Translations under genes and position numbers: made by a program | From: Flavobacterium pokkalii | GTDB lineage: Bacteria; Bacteroidota; Bacteroidia; Flavobacteriales; Flavobacteriaceae | Reading direction: 5' to 3' | NCBI RefSeq assembly: GCF_014596575.1 | Contig: NZ_NASZ01000004.1 | Coordinates: 62,001-126,000, forward strand | DNA: 64,000 nt | Shown: positions 48,659 through 57,029 of the stretch, in pieces | Layout of the letters: each line of letters opens with the position of its first letter | Position numbering within the stretch: position 1 is the first letter of the stretch | Notes under the pieces: model-generated | What the model was told of the DNA's origin: nothing | Databases searched by the model: none | Seen by the model: only the letters and a program-made list of their open reading frames with translations

Positions 48659-49642
48659 ATGAAACTCAAAAACATTTTAATCGTTGCGCTTTTTTATGCC
48701 ATTTTTTGTCAATCTCAAACAAATACTCAAATGTCTGAAAATCATAATCCATTACTCTGCGATCCTGAAAAAGGAATTTGCGAAATGCCTGCAACTGCCG
48801 CTAATTCATCCGAAAAACAATCCTTTGAACAACAAAAGGCAGTTAAAATCATCTATTTTACCGATCCTATTTGTTCTTCCTGCTGGGGAATTGAACCTCA
48901 ACTGCGAAAACTCAAACTGGAATATGGTTCTCATATTGAAATAGAATACCGCATGGGCGGATTGTTGCCGGACTGGAGTTACAACAGTGGCGGAATCAGC
49001 AAGCCTTCGGATGTAGCTCATCATTGGGATGAAGTAAGCCTTTATTACGATATGCCAATTGACGGCGATGTTTGGCTTGAAAATCCGCTTCACTCCTCTT
49101 ATCCTCCGTCCATAGCTTTTAAGGCGGCTCAAATGCAGGATGAAAAAAAAGCAATTCAATTTTTACGAAAAATAAGAGAAATGGTTTTTCTCGAAAAAAA
49201 GAACATTTGTAACTGGGAGCATCTTGCTCAGGCAGCCAAAGCATCCGGTTTAGATGTTCAACAAATGCAAACAGATTACGATACCAAAGCCAAAAAACTT
49301 TTTGAAGAAGATTTAACCTTAGCCAGACAAATGGGCGTACGCGGATTCCCAACGATGTTTTTCATGGATAACTCTCAACAATTTTCACAACTTTATGGTT
49401 TTAAACCTTATCCGCATTTTGAAGATATGCTTTTAAAAGCATTCCCAAAAGCAACAAAAAAACATTATGATACTTCCTGGAATTCTCTCTTTAGCCAATA
49501 TACGACTTTAACCGCCAGAGAATTTTCGGAACTCTCCAATATTTCCCGTTCAGAAAGTGAGCAAATTTTAAACAATTTAACTCAGGATGGTAAATTAGAT
49601 AAATGGCAAACCAAAAATGGCTCCATTTGGAAACTAAAGTAA
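48659..49642 (+). CDS. DsbA-family thiol oxidoreductase (SpxH/FrnE-like)
   Basis: From the ATG at 48659 the protein has 327 residues and a signal peptide (MKLKNILIVALFYAIFCQSQ). An ATG at 48644 would add 5 residues. The thioredoxin-like domain with helical insert starts at KIIYFTDPICSSCWGIEPQLRKL, whose CSSC is the redox centre, and RQMGVRGFPTMFFMD contains the cis-Pro loop. HWDEVSLYYDMPIDGDVW and PPSIAFKAAQM are typical of the DsbA/FrnE branch. About 60 residues at the C-terminus (TLTAREFSELSNISRSESEQILNNL) look like a small winged helix. The divergent HxlR gene suggests thiol-stress control. Confidence 0.83.
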   Translation: MKLKNILIVALFYAIFCQSQTNTQMSENHNPLLCDPEKGICEMPATAANSSEKQSFEQQKAVKIIYFTDPICSSCWGIEPQLRKLKLEYGSHIEIEYRMGGLLPDWSYNSGGISKPSDVAHHWDEVSLYYDMPIDGDVWLENPLHSSYPPSIAFKAAQMQDEKKAIQFLRKIREMVFLEKKNICNWEHLAQAAKASGLDVQQMQTDYDTKAKKLFEEDLTLARQMGVRGFPTMFFMDNSQQFSQLYGFKPYPHFEDMLLKAFPKATKKHYDTSWNSLFSQYTTLTAREFSELSNISRSESEQILNNLTQDGKLDKWQTKNGSIWKLK

Positions 49643-49651
49643 CATTGTTTT

Positions 49652-49674
49652 AAGCACCTTTTAGGCGCTTTTAG
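49652..49674 (+). terminator. Probable terminator of the DsbA-like gene
   Basis: AAGCACC (49652-49658) and GGCGCTT (49664-49670) pair with one mismatch around a 5-base loop, followed by a short T-run. It is 10 bases after the stop codon. The stem is short, so efficiency may be modest. Confidence 0.45.
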
Positions 49675-49845
49675 CATTAAAAAAACACTAAAAACAGACG
49701 TTTTTGGTTCATTTGTAAATTTAATTAAAATTATTCTAAACAAGCACTAGGAATTTACATACTAATTGCATAATTTAACACTAACAAAAAAATACCACAT
49801 ACGCATACGATTTAACTGAACTCTTAACCATTAAATCTATATCTT

Positions 49846-50697
49846 ATGTCTAAACTAAGTCTTTATGAAAGCAACTGGATTAACCTAGTTTTCGAAAACA
49901 GAAACAAAGAGTACGGCGCTTTTCAATTGCGTCAGGAAACCACCAAAACTTCCTTTCGGGCTCTTACTTATGGAATTTTATTGTGTACCGCACTCATTGT
50001 CCTGCCCAATTTTTTAAATCTCTTTAAAACATCCGACATCTCAGTCCCTACTGCCGATTGGACTGACACGGTTATACAATTAGACAACATTTATTCACCG
50101 GATAAAACGCCTGAAGCTGCAGCTCCGGCATTGCCAGCCGCCAAAGCTCCAGTCGATGTAACAGACTCTAAACAACTTAACAATCCTACTGTGGTAGCAG
50201 CTCAGCAAGCAACCCCTGTAGATAATTATACTTTGGAACGCACCAATCCGGTTGAAAATCCAACGACTGGAAACGCCATGTCAGGCTCAAATACCGGTTC
50301 TGAAATTGGAATAGCCGGAGGAACAGGAAACGGAAATGGTTCGGCACTCGGCACCGGAAATTCAGACACTAACGGAAGTGAAATCGTAAATAATGTAATG
50401 CTGGACAAAAAACCGGAATATCCGGGAGGAATAGAAAAATTCTACCGCTATGTGGGGAATCATTTCAACAGCCCGGTAATGGATGAAAACAAAAACGTCC
50501 GCATTTTTGTTTCATTTGTAGTCGAAAAAGACGGCAGCATGACCGATATCAAAGTGCTCAATAAACCGGGAGCTGCACTAGAAAAAGAAGCCATCAGAGT
50601 TTTACAATCTATCAAAGTAAAATGGTCGCCTGGTATTTACAATTCAAAACCAGTACGAACAACTTATAATTTACCCATAGTGGTTCAGGTTAATTAA
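49846..50697 (+). CDS. tonB: TonB energy transducer
   Basis: The 283-residue protein starts with a short cytoplasmic part (SLYESNWINLVFENRNKEYGAFQLR, the usual Bacteroidota TonB start), one membrane helix (about 37-58), a Pro/Ala- and Gly/Asn-rich periplasmic linker (about 75-185), and a C-terminal TonB domain (about 190-283). The domain has KPEYPGGIEKFYRYV and VSFVVEKDGSMTDIKVL...RVLQSIKVKWSPG. It transmits proton-motive force to TonB-dependent receptors such as SusC and BtuB here. No exbB or exbD is adjacent. The gene is monocistronic. Confidence 0.92.
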   Translation: MSKLSLYESNWINLVFENRNKEYGAFQLRQETTKTSFRALTYGILLCTALIVLPNFLNLFKTSDISVPTADWTDTVIQLDNIYSPDKTPEAAAPALPAAKAPVDVTDSKQLNNPTVVAAQQATPVDNYTLERTNPVENPTTGNAMSGSNTGSEIGIAGGTGNGNGSALGTGNSDTNGSEIVNNVMLDKKPEYPGGIEKFYRYVGNHFNSPVMDENKNVRIFVSFVVEKDGSMTDIKVLNKPGAALEKEAIRVLQSIKVKWSPGIYNSKPVRTTYNLPIVVQVN

Positions 50698-50716
50698 TTA
50701 GATTTAGTTAAAAAAG

Positions 50717-50759
50717 GAAAAGGAGTTGTTGCTAAAAAGCCAGCTCCTTTTCTGTTTTT
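50717..50759 (+). terminator. Intrinsic terminator of tonB
   Basis: A GAAAAGGAG stem from 50717 pairs with CTCCTTTTC (about 50744-50752), with partial pairing continuing inward, followed by a T-run (50755-50759). Confidence 0.65.
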
Positions 50760-50850
50760 ATCCGGCTAAATTTAACATTTAAAACAATCCGCACTATTTT
50801 TCTATGAAAGCTTCCCGGTTTAAAAACTATCTTTTTAAATCAACATTCCG

Positions 50851-50858
50851 TATATTTG
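50851..50858 (+). promoter_or_regulatory. -7 box of lipA
   Basis: TATATTTG matches the consensus exactly, 19 bases before the lipA ATG, giving a very short 5' leader. Confidence 0.6.
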
Positions 50859-50876
50859 TAGCCTTAAAATTGATTT

Positions 50877-51776
50877 ATGGAAACTGTTGTAGAAAACACA
50901 AATCCCGTTGCAACTCAAGGTGTAGCCCAACCAAATGTGGCAAAACCGAAATGGCTTAAAGTAAAACTTCCTATTGGAAAAAAATATACAGAACTTCGTG
51001 GCTTAGTAGATAAATACAGTCTAAACACCATTTGTACCTCTGGAAGCTGCCCTAATATGGGAGAATGCTGGGGTGAAGGAACAGCAACTTTTATGATCTT
51101 AGGTAATATCTGTACACGTTCTTGTGGTTTTTGTGGCGTAAAAACTGGACGACCTGAAACCGTTGACTGGGATGAACCGGAAAAAGTAGCCCGTTCTATC
51201 AAAATCATGAACATTAAACATGCCATAATTACAAGTGTAGACAGAGATGATATCAAAGACGGAGGTTCTATTATTTGGCTAGAAACGGTAAGAGCTATCC
51301 GCCGTATGAATCCCAATACCACTTTAGAGACACTTATTCCTGATTTTCAGGGAATCGAAAGAAATATTGATCGTATTGTGGAAGCAAATCCAGAAGTTGT
51401 GTCTCACAACATGGAAACCGTTCGCCGATTGACTCGTGAAGTGCGAATCCAGGCAAAGTACGACCGAAGTTTAGAAGTATTGCGTTATCTTAAAGAGAAA
51501 GGAATCAACAGAACCAAATCCGGAATTATGCTGGGTCTTGGCGAAAAAGAAGAAGAAGTATTCCAAACGATGAGAGATTTACGTGCCGCCAATGTTGATG
51601 TTGTAACGCTTGGACAATATTTACAACCAAGTAAAAAACACCTTCCGGTTAAGGAATTTATCACTCCGGAACAATTTGCCAAGTATGAACAATTTGGTTT
51701 GGAATTAGGATTTCGTCACGTAGAAAGTGGTCCGTTAGTTCGTTCTTCCTACAAAGCACAAAAACACATATTATAA
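50877..51776 (+). CDS. lipA: Lipoyl synthase
   Basis: The 299-residue radical-SAM enzyme carries both Fe-S cluster motifs: [13 protein letters not shown] (Cys53, 58, 64) for the auxiliary cluster and [15 protein letters not shown] (Cys79, 83, 86) for the SAM cluster. The C-terminal [11 protein letters not shown] supplies the conserved Ser ligand. It inserts sulfur into octanoyl groups on 2-oxoacid dehydrogenase E2 subunits and GcvH. The length is normal. The next gene, a GAPDH, follows after a hairpin-containing gap of 66 bases. Confidence 0.96.
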   Translation: METVVENTNPVATQGVAQPNVAKPKWLKVKLPIGKKYTELRGLVDKYSLNTICTSGSCPNMGECWGEGTATFMILGNICTRSCGFCGVKTGRPETVDWDEPEKVARSIKIMNIKHAIITSVDRDDIKDGGSIIWLETVRAIRRMNPNTTLETLIPDFQGIERNIDRIVEANPEVVSHNMETVRRLTREVRIQAKYDRSLEVLRYLKEKGINRTKSGIMLGLGEKEEEVFQTMRDLRAANVDVVTLGQYLQPSKKHLPVKEFITPEQFAKYEQFGLELGFRHVESGPLVRSSYKAQKHIL

Positions 51777-51795
51777 AAAGTTTATTCGGTTAATC

Positions 51796-51835
51796 GTTTA
51801 TTTGCTTAACCGATTAAACCGTTAAACAAATAAAC
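51796..51835. repeat. Hairpin in the lipA-GAPDH gap
   Basis: GTTTATTTG (51796-51804) pairs with CAAATAAAC (51827-51835). The loop and flanks contain repeated CGGTTAA/TTAACCG and AAACCGTTAA strings that allow an alternative fold. No T-run follows, so it may be a leader control or RNA-stability element for the downstream GAPDH gene. Confidence 0.45.
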
Positions 51836-51842
51836 AAGAAAC

Positions 51843-52841
51843 TTGAAAACAAGAATTGCCATAAATGGTTTTGGTCGTATCGGTCGAAATCTGTTTCGTC
51901 TTCTTTTAAATCACCCGGAAATAGAAGTAGTTGCTATCAATGATATTGCCGATACCAAAACAATGGCACATTTGATAAAATACGACAGTATTCACGGTGT
52001 TTTGCCTCAAAATGTTACAGTAAACGAAACCGGTTTTTCTATTGAAGACAAACACTTTTTGTTTTATCACGAAAAAAGCATCTCCAATCTGAACTGGAAA
52101 GATTTAAATATTGATTTTGCAATTGAATCAACCGGAAAACATAAAAGTTACGAAGCCTTAAACGAACATATTATTGCCGGTGCAAAAAAGGTAATTCTTT
52201 CAGCTCCTTCAGAAGTGGACACTATCAAAACAGTCGTTTTAGGTGTTAATGAACATATTTTGGATGGAACCGAAAAAATCATCTCAAATGCCAGTTGTAC
52301 TACGAACAACGCTGCTCCGATGATCAAAATAATCGACGAACTTTGCGGAATTGAGCAGGCTTACATCACTACAATTCACTCATTTACAACTGACCAGAGT
52401 TTACACGATCAGCCACACAAGGATTTACGCAGAGCCAGAGGAGCCAGTCAGTCAATTGTTCCTACAACTACAGGTGCGGCTAAAGCATTAACAAAAATTT
52501 TTCCTATCTTAGACGGCAAAATTGGCGGATGTGGTATTCGTGTTCCTGTTCCTGATGGTTCACTAACCGATATTACCTTTAATGTAAAAAAAGCAGTATC
52601 GATAGCTGAAATCAACGAAGCTTTTAAAAAAGCTGCGCAAAATGAGTTAAAAGGAATATTGGATTATACTGAAGACCCTATTGTTTCCGTTGATATAGTA
52701 GGAAATAGAAATTCATGTTTATTTGATGCCCAACTTACCTCTGTAATTGATAAAATGGTTAAAGTGGTTGGTTGGTATGATAACGAAATTGGATATTCAT
52801 CGCGCCTGATTGATTTAATACTATTGACCAAACCAAACTAA
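51843..52841 (+). CDS. gap: Glyceraldehyde-3-phosphate dehydrogenase, type I
   Basis: The 332-residue enzyme has the NAD-binding start RIAINGFGRIGRNLFRLL, the catalytic SNASCTTNNAAP with Cys152, and His179 in TTIHSFTTDQ. RGASQSIVPTTTGAAKAL and WYDNEIGYSSRLIDL complete the signature. It should interconvert glyceraldehyde-3-phosphate and 1,3-bisphosphoglycerate. The start is a TTG at 51843, since no ATG fits the conserved N-terminus. The stop is followed after 4 bases by a hybrid histidine kinase gene, an unusual neighbour. A second GAPDH elsewhere in the genome is likely but not shown here. Confidence 0.93.
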   Translation: MKTRIAINGFGRIGRNLFRLLLNHPEIEVVAINDIADTKTMAHLIKYDSIHGVLPQNVTVNETGFSIEDKHFLFYHEKSISNLNWKDLNIDFAIESTGKHKSYEALNEHIIAGAKKVILSAPSEVDTIKTVVLGVNEHILDGTEKIISNASCTTNNAAPMIKIIDELCGIEQAYITTIHSFTTDQSLHDQPHKDLRRARGASQSIVPTTTGAAKALTKIFPILDGKIGGCGIRVPVPDGSLTDITFNVKKAVSIAEINEAFKKAAQNELKGILDYTEDPIVSVDIVGNRNSCLFDAQLTSVIDKMVKVVGWYDNEIGYSSRLIDLILLTKPN

Positions 52842-52845
52842 CTGG

Positions 52846-55032
52846 ATGCATTTAAAAATCAAATTCTACCTGATTTTCATCTTTCTATTCAATTCAATCC
52901 TGTATTCTCAACATGAAGAAACGGACAGTATTGGCTATTACAACAATTTAGCCAATATTCATATCAAAAAAAATCAATACAAAGAAGTCTTTTTCTATAC
53001 ACAAAAAGCCATAAATTATGCTCAGGAAAAAGCAAACACCAAAGAACAAGCCATCCAGACCGCTAAACTGGGACGCTTGTATTACAACTTAAAAAAACAC
53101 GACGATGCAATCGAAAAACTTACCGAAAGCATTGGTCTTTTTAAAACACTCAGTCCAACTCCTGAATATGCCAAAGCCTATTATTATTTAGGACTGACTT
53201 ATATTGAAAAAGCAAATTTGACTGCTGCCGAAACCTGCATTAACAAAACTGCAGCAATTTCGAAAGCCTTACAACTCAAAGACAACGACGATTTAATCCT
53301 GCTTCAAAAAGCGATTATCAATAGGGAAAATAAAAAATATGAACTGGCTTCTGCACAGCTGAACACCATTATTTCTAAATCCGATACTCCTAATTTAATG
53401 GATACTAAAGCGGAAGCTTTATACCAAATGGGACTTATTGAACAACAAAACAATCGCTATAATTTAGCTTTAAGTTATTTTAACAAGGCGCTGAATTTAA
53501 ACGCTAAAAATCAAAATTCAGAACAAAAATCCCATATTTTACTAGCCATCAGCCTTGTTTACGACAAAATGCTGGACAAAAGCAGCGCCTATTCCTATTT
53601 AAAATTGCATCTCAATTTAAAAGAAAGTCTTGCCATTGCCAACAATGAAAAGTTAGGTATCAACGATTACGAAGCATTTAAAGAAAGTCAGCGAAAAATC
53701 AATCAGGCTCGTATCAATAAAAAGAAAAAAGATCAGGAACGAACCGAAAAATTCTCCCGATTAATCAATTATCTGTCTGTTGCACTTATTGCGATTCTTT
53801 CGCTATTGAGTTTTTCACTTTACAAAATCAATATTATTCGAAAAAAATCCAATTTATTATTACAGGAAAAAAATAACGAATTGATAATTGCCAAAGAAAA
53901 AGCCGAAAAAGCTTCCAATGCCCGCGCCGATTTTCTTTCAACTGTAAGTCACGAATTGCGTACTCCGCTGAATGCCATTAATGGAATTACTCATCTTTTA
54001 CTAGAAGAAAATCCTAAAAAATCGCAGTTACATTACCTTAGTTCTTTACAATATTCCGGAAATTACTTGACCGCCTTTATCAATGACATTTTAGAAATCA
54101 ATAAAATTGATTCAAATAAAATTGAAATAGAACGTATCAATTTTGATTTAAAAAAATTATTAATTGACATTAAAAATTCATTAAACGAAGTTGCTACAAA
54201 AAACAAAAACGAATTTATTCTTGAGATTGACAATGCTATTCCAACACATTTAATTGGTGATCCAATCAAATTGTCACAAGTTTTCATGAATTTAATCAAC
54301 AATGCACTTAAATTCACTAAAAACGGAAAAGTAAGTATTATAGCCAAATTAAAATCTCTTCAAAACCAAAAAGCAATCATCGCTTTTGAAATTATCGATA
54401 CCGGAATAGGAATTCCGGAAGAAAAACTGGAAAGCGTTTTTGACAGTTTTTCTCAAGGTTCTACCGAAATTAATCGAAAATACGGCGGAACCGGTTTAGG
54501 TTTAACTATTGTAAAAAAAATACTAAACTTACTGGAGAGTGAAATACATCTTAAAAGTAATGTAGGCGAAGGCTCAACTTTTTCATTTGAATTAGCCTTA
54601 GCTTTTAACGAACAACAGCCTGATGAACAAGTACCTGTACAAGAGAACTCTTTTGATCTTTCTAAAATAAAAGGAAAAAATATTTTAGTGGTTGAGGATA
54701 ACAAAATCAATCAGATGATTACCAAAAGAATGCTCGAAAACAGAGAAATTCTTTGCGAAGTAATCGACAACGGTGAAGAAGCCATTGAAGTAATGAAAAA
54801 CAACAAATACGATTTGGTTTTAATGGATGTACATTTGCCAGGTATCAATGGAACAATTGCAACAAAAGAAATCCGAAAATTTGACACCACAACACCTATT
54901 ATTGCGATGACGGCCATTTCGCTAAACGAAAACCGGGAAATGTTACTTTCTTACGGCATGAATGATGTGATTACCAAGCCATTTATTCCAAACGATTTTT
55001 ACGTTATTTTATCCAAATATCTGGTAAACTAA
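52846..55032 (+). CDS. Hybrid sensor histidine kinase with periplasmic TPR domain
   Basis: The 728-residue protein has a signal peptide or first membrane anchor (1-20), a TPR array (about 28-265), a membrane helix (about 303-328) and a short coiled coil. A HisKA domain follows, with His369 in STVSHELRTPLN, then an ATPase domain (NLINNALKFT, DTGIGIPEEKLE, GGTGLGLTIVKKIL) and a receiver domain (about 610-728) with phosphoacceptor Asp661 in VLMDVHLPG. There is no DNA-binding domain, so signals must pass to a separate protein. It starts 4 bases after the GAPDH stop, implying coupling. The gene ends with 4 bases overlapping the converging phosphorylase gene. Confidence 0.9.
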   Translation: MHLKIKFYLIFIFLFNSILYSQHEETDSIGYYNNLANIHIKKNQYKEVFFYTQKAINYAQEKANTKEQAIQTAKLGRLYYNLKKHDDAIEKLTESIGLFKTLSPTPEYAKAYYYLGLTYIEKANLTAAETCINKTAAISKALQLKDNDDLILLQKAIINRENKKYELASAQLNTIISKSDTPNLMDTKAEALYQMGLIEQQNNRYNLALSYFNKALNLNAKNQNSEQKSHILLAISLVYDKMLDKSSAYSYLKLHLNLKESLAIANNEKLGINDYEAFKESQRKINQARINKKKKDQERTEKFSRLINYLSVALIAILSLLSFSLYKINIIRKKSNLLLQEKNNELIIAKEKAEKASNARADFLSTVSHELRTPLNAINGITHLLLEENPKKSQLHYLSSLQYSGNYLTAFINDILEINKIDSNKIEIERINFDLKKLLIDIKNSLNEVATKNKNEFILEIDNAIPTHLIGDPIKLSQVFMNLINNALKFTKNGKVSIIAKLKSLQNQKAIIAFEIIDTGIGIPEEKLESVFDSFSQGSTEINRKYGGTGLGLTIVKKILNLLESEIHLKSNVGEGSTFSFELALAFNEQQPDEQVPVQENSFDLSKIKGKNILVVEDNKINQMITKRMLENREILCEVIDNGEEAIEVMKNNKYDLVLMDVHLPGINGTIATKEIRKFDTTTPIIAMTAISLNENREMLLSYGMNDVITKPFIPNDFYVILSKYLVN

Positions 55033-55841
55033 GCGTTCAAAATCAATTCTCTGATTAACTTTCTGACCTTAGGTTCAGCATTTTTGGCGGCTTGTAACAC
55101 TTCATCATGAGAAATCGTTTCAATACTTTCCTCGTCTCCCATATCTGTAATAACTGAAACCCCAAAAGTTTCTAAATCCATATGACGCGCCACAATTACT
55201 TCAGGAACAGTGGACATACCTACACAATCAGCACCCAAAATTTTGACCATTTTGTATTCGGCAAGGGTTTCAAAAGTAGGTCCTTGTAAACCTAAATAAA
55301 TACCGTCTTTTACTTCGATAGATTCATTTTGAGCCAATTCCTTTGCAAGAGCAATCATTTTTTTCGAATACGGTTCGCTCATATTAACGAATCTCGGTCC
55401 AAAACGCTCTTCATTTTTTCCGCGTAACGGATGTTCCGGAACCAAATTAATATGATCGTTGATTAGAATAATATCTCCAACTTTATAATTAGAATTTACG
55501 CCACCGGAAGCATTGGAAACAACCAGTTTATCAATGCCTAAATATTTCATCACGCGTACCGGAAAAGTAACTTCCTGCATCGAATAACCTTCGTAATAAT
55601 GAAAACGTCCCTGCATGGCCACTACTTTTTTAGTTCCAATAGTCCCAAAAACTAAAGCACCTTTATGTCCTTCGACAGTAGAAACCGGAAAATTAGGAAT
55701 CTCAGCATAAGGCAATGAAAATTCAATTTGAATATCATCGGTAAAATTGCCTAAACCCGAACCTAAAATCACTCCAAATTCCGGTGTAAAATTGGTTTTA
55801 TCCTTAATATAACTAACGGTTTCCTGAACTAAATCCCACAT
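55029..55841 (-). CDS. punA: Purine-nucleoside phosphorylase
   Basis: The 270-residue protein (from the ATG at 55841) is a trimeric-type PNP: GVILGSGLGNFTDDIQ (phosphate site), GRFHYYEGYSMQEVTFPVRVM, and SNASGGVN. GPTFETLAEYKMVKILGADCVGMSTVPEVIVARH contains the purine-site Glu and the STVPE signature. It cleaves purine nucleosides with phosphate to base and ribose-1-phosphate. Further in-frame starts lie at 55859 (ATG) and 55862 (TTG), but WDLVQETVSYI is the usual beginning. It overlaps lpxK by 29 bases, so the two are probably co-transcribed. Confidence 0.93.
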   Translation of the reverse strand: MWDLVQETVSYIKDKTNFTPEFGVILGSGLGNFTDDIQIEFSLPYAEIPNFPVSTVEGHKGALVFGTIGTKKVVAMQGRFHYYEGYSMQEVTFPVRVMKYLGIDKLVVSNASGGVNSNYKVGDIILINDHINLVPEHPLRGKNEERFGPRFVNMSEPYSKKMIALAKELAQNESIEVKDGIYLGLQGPTFETLAEYKMVKILGADCVGMSTVPEVIVARHMDLETFGVSVITDMGDEESIETISHDEVLQAAKNAEPKVRKLIRELILNA

Positions 55842-56838
55842 AATTTTTAATTTTTTCATCAAACTGATTGGCTGCTGAAAGTAACTTACTTTGTATTGGT
55901 AAATAAAAAAGTTGTTCTTCAGGCAATTTTCCTTTCAATCGCACATAATCTTTTTCGGTAGTAATAATGATATTGTCCTGAGCCTGAACTACAATATCCT
56001 GAATATCATTTTCCGAAAAATGATGATGGTCCGGATAAGTCAAGCAAATATCTTTTTCATTTTTCAAATAAGCATAAAAAGGTTCCGGCTTCGCTATTCC
56101 TGCCAAAAGCAATTTCGGCTCCTTTTTAGTTTCGCTGACATTTATTTTATTATCTGCCGAATAAACAAAATCGTCATAAGCAATACAACTAAAAAACAAC
56201 TCCTGATTTTCGGCCAATTTTAATTTATTTTTTATCGAAAGTTGTTCCGTCTCTGAAAGATTTGGCGGACATTTAGTAACAACAACTAAATCGGCTCTTT
56301 GCGAACCACTACGGCTTTCACGCAAATTACCTGTAGGCAACATAAAATCATCGGCATAAATATCACCATAAGCGGTCAATAAAATATAAAATCCGGCTTT
56401 TACTTTTCGGTGCTGATAGGCATCATCCAGCAAAATTACTTCTGGCTTTTCTTTTTGCGAAAGCAATTGCTCTATACCATTTTTTCGGTTAGCATCAACA
56501 GCCACCAGAATTTCAGGGAATTTTTGAAAAAACTGAAAAGGTTCATCACCTAAGATTTCGGCATTCGCATTGGCATCAGCCAAAACAAAACCTTCTGATT
56601 TTCGTTTATAACCGCGACTTAAAGTAGCTACTTTATATTTTGCAGAAAGTAAACGAATTAAATATTCGATCTGAGGCGTTTTTCCGGTTCCTCCAACACT
56701 TAGGTTTCCCACAGCAATTATTGGTAAATCAAAACTGTAGGATTTTAAAATCTCTTTATCAAAAAGAAAATTTCGAATACTGGTTATCAAACCATATAAA
56801 ATAGCAAACGGAAAAAGTATTTTTCGAAGTAAATTCAT
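55813..56838 (-). CDS. lpxK: Tetraacyldisaccharide 4'-kinase (lipid A synthesis)
   Basis: From the ATG at 56838 the protein has 341 residues: an N-terminal membrane-associated helix (MNLLRKILFPFAILYGLIT), the P-loop VGNLSVGGTGKTP, and VILLDDAYQHRKVKAGFYILLTAYGD with the conserved Asp-Asp and His. LPTGNLRESRSGSQRADLVVVTKCP follows. It phosphorylates the 4' position of lipid A disaccharide at the inner membrane. The longer frame from 56871 is not used, because a -7 promoter box lies at 56843-56850, inside it. The short distance implies a leaderless or nearly leaderless mRNA. Confidence 0.93.
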   Translation of the reverse strand: MNLLRKILFPFAILYGLITSIRNFLFDKEILKSYSFDLPIIAVGNLSVGGTGKTPQIEYLIRLLSAKYKVATLSRGYKRKSEGFVLADANANAEILGDEPFQFFQKFPEILVAVDANRKNGIEQLLSQKEKPEVILLDDAYQHRKVKAGFYILLTAYGDIYADDFMLPTGNLRESRSGSQRADLVVVTKCPPNLSETEQLSIKNKLKLAENQELFFSCIAYDDFVYSADNKINVSETKKEPKLLLAGIAKPEPFYAYLKNEKDICLTYPDHHHFSENDIQDIVVQAQDNIIITTEKDYVRLKGKLPEEQLFYLPIQSKLLSAANQFDEKIKNYVGFSSGNR

Positions 56839-56842
56839 AAAA

Positions 56843-56850
56843 CAAATATA
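56843..56850 (-). promoter_or_regulatory. -7 box of lpxK
   Basis: TATATTTG on the minus strand, only 4 bases from the chosen ATG, fits the consensus exactly. Confidence 0.6.
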
Positions 56851-56857
56851 AAAGATA

Positions 56858-57015
56858 AGCCACCAATACACGAATTAAATTCTTTGATTTTTTTTTAAAA
56901 ACCTACTTTATCCCTATATTTGGTTGTATAAATCTTAAAGATAGCTATTGAATGTAATTCGTTTTTTAATAATTACACCCTACTTATTCTACTTAACATT
57001 CGTGCATTAGTGGCT
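56858..57015. repeat. Inverted repeat pair flanking the lpxK/nif3 divergent promoters
   Basis: Arms 56858-56876 and 56997-57015 are inverted copies matching at 16 of 19 positions (core ATTCGTG.ATT.GTGGCT). They lie at the two ends of the divergent promoter region, one next to the lpxK -7 box and the other 14 bases before the nif3 ATG. The core is similar in style to the arms at 39243-39308. Confidence 0.55.
56915..56922 (+). promoter_or_regulatory. -7 box of the nif3-like gene
   Basis: TATATTTG matches the consensus and lies 108 bases before the ATG at 57030. The resulting leader includes the right arm of the inverted repeat at 56997-57015. Confidence 0.5.
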
Positions 57016-57029
57016 AAAAAATAAAAATC

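Noticed and set aside
51777..51842. Riboswitch in the GAPDH leader
   Set aside because: Only simple self-complementary AT-rich strings are seen, and no known riboswitch consensus can be matched.
52846..55032. Hybrid two-component regulator (HTCS) for the polysaccharide locus
   Set aside because: The kinase has TPR repeats instead of a propeller-type sensor, lacks an AraC-type DNA-binding domain and is about 28 kb from susC.
56839..56871. Longer LpxK start (MYWWLIFYICF)
   Set aside because: A -7 box lies within this stretch, and LpxK family proteins begin near MNLLRKILFP.
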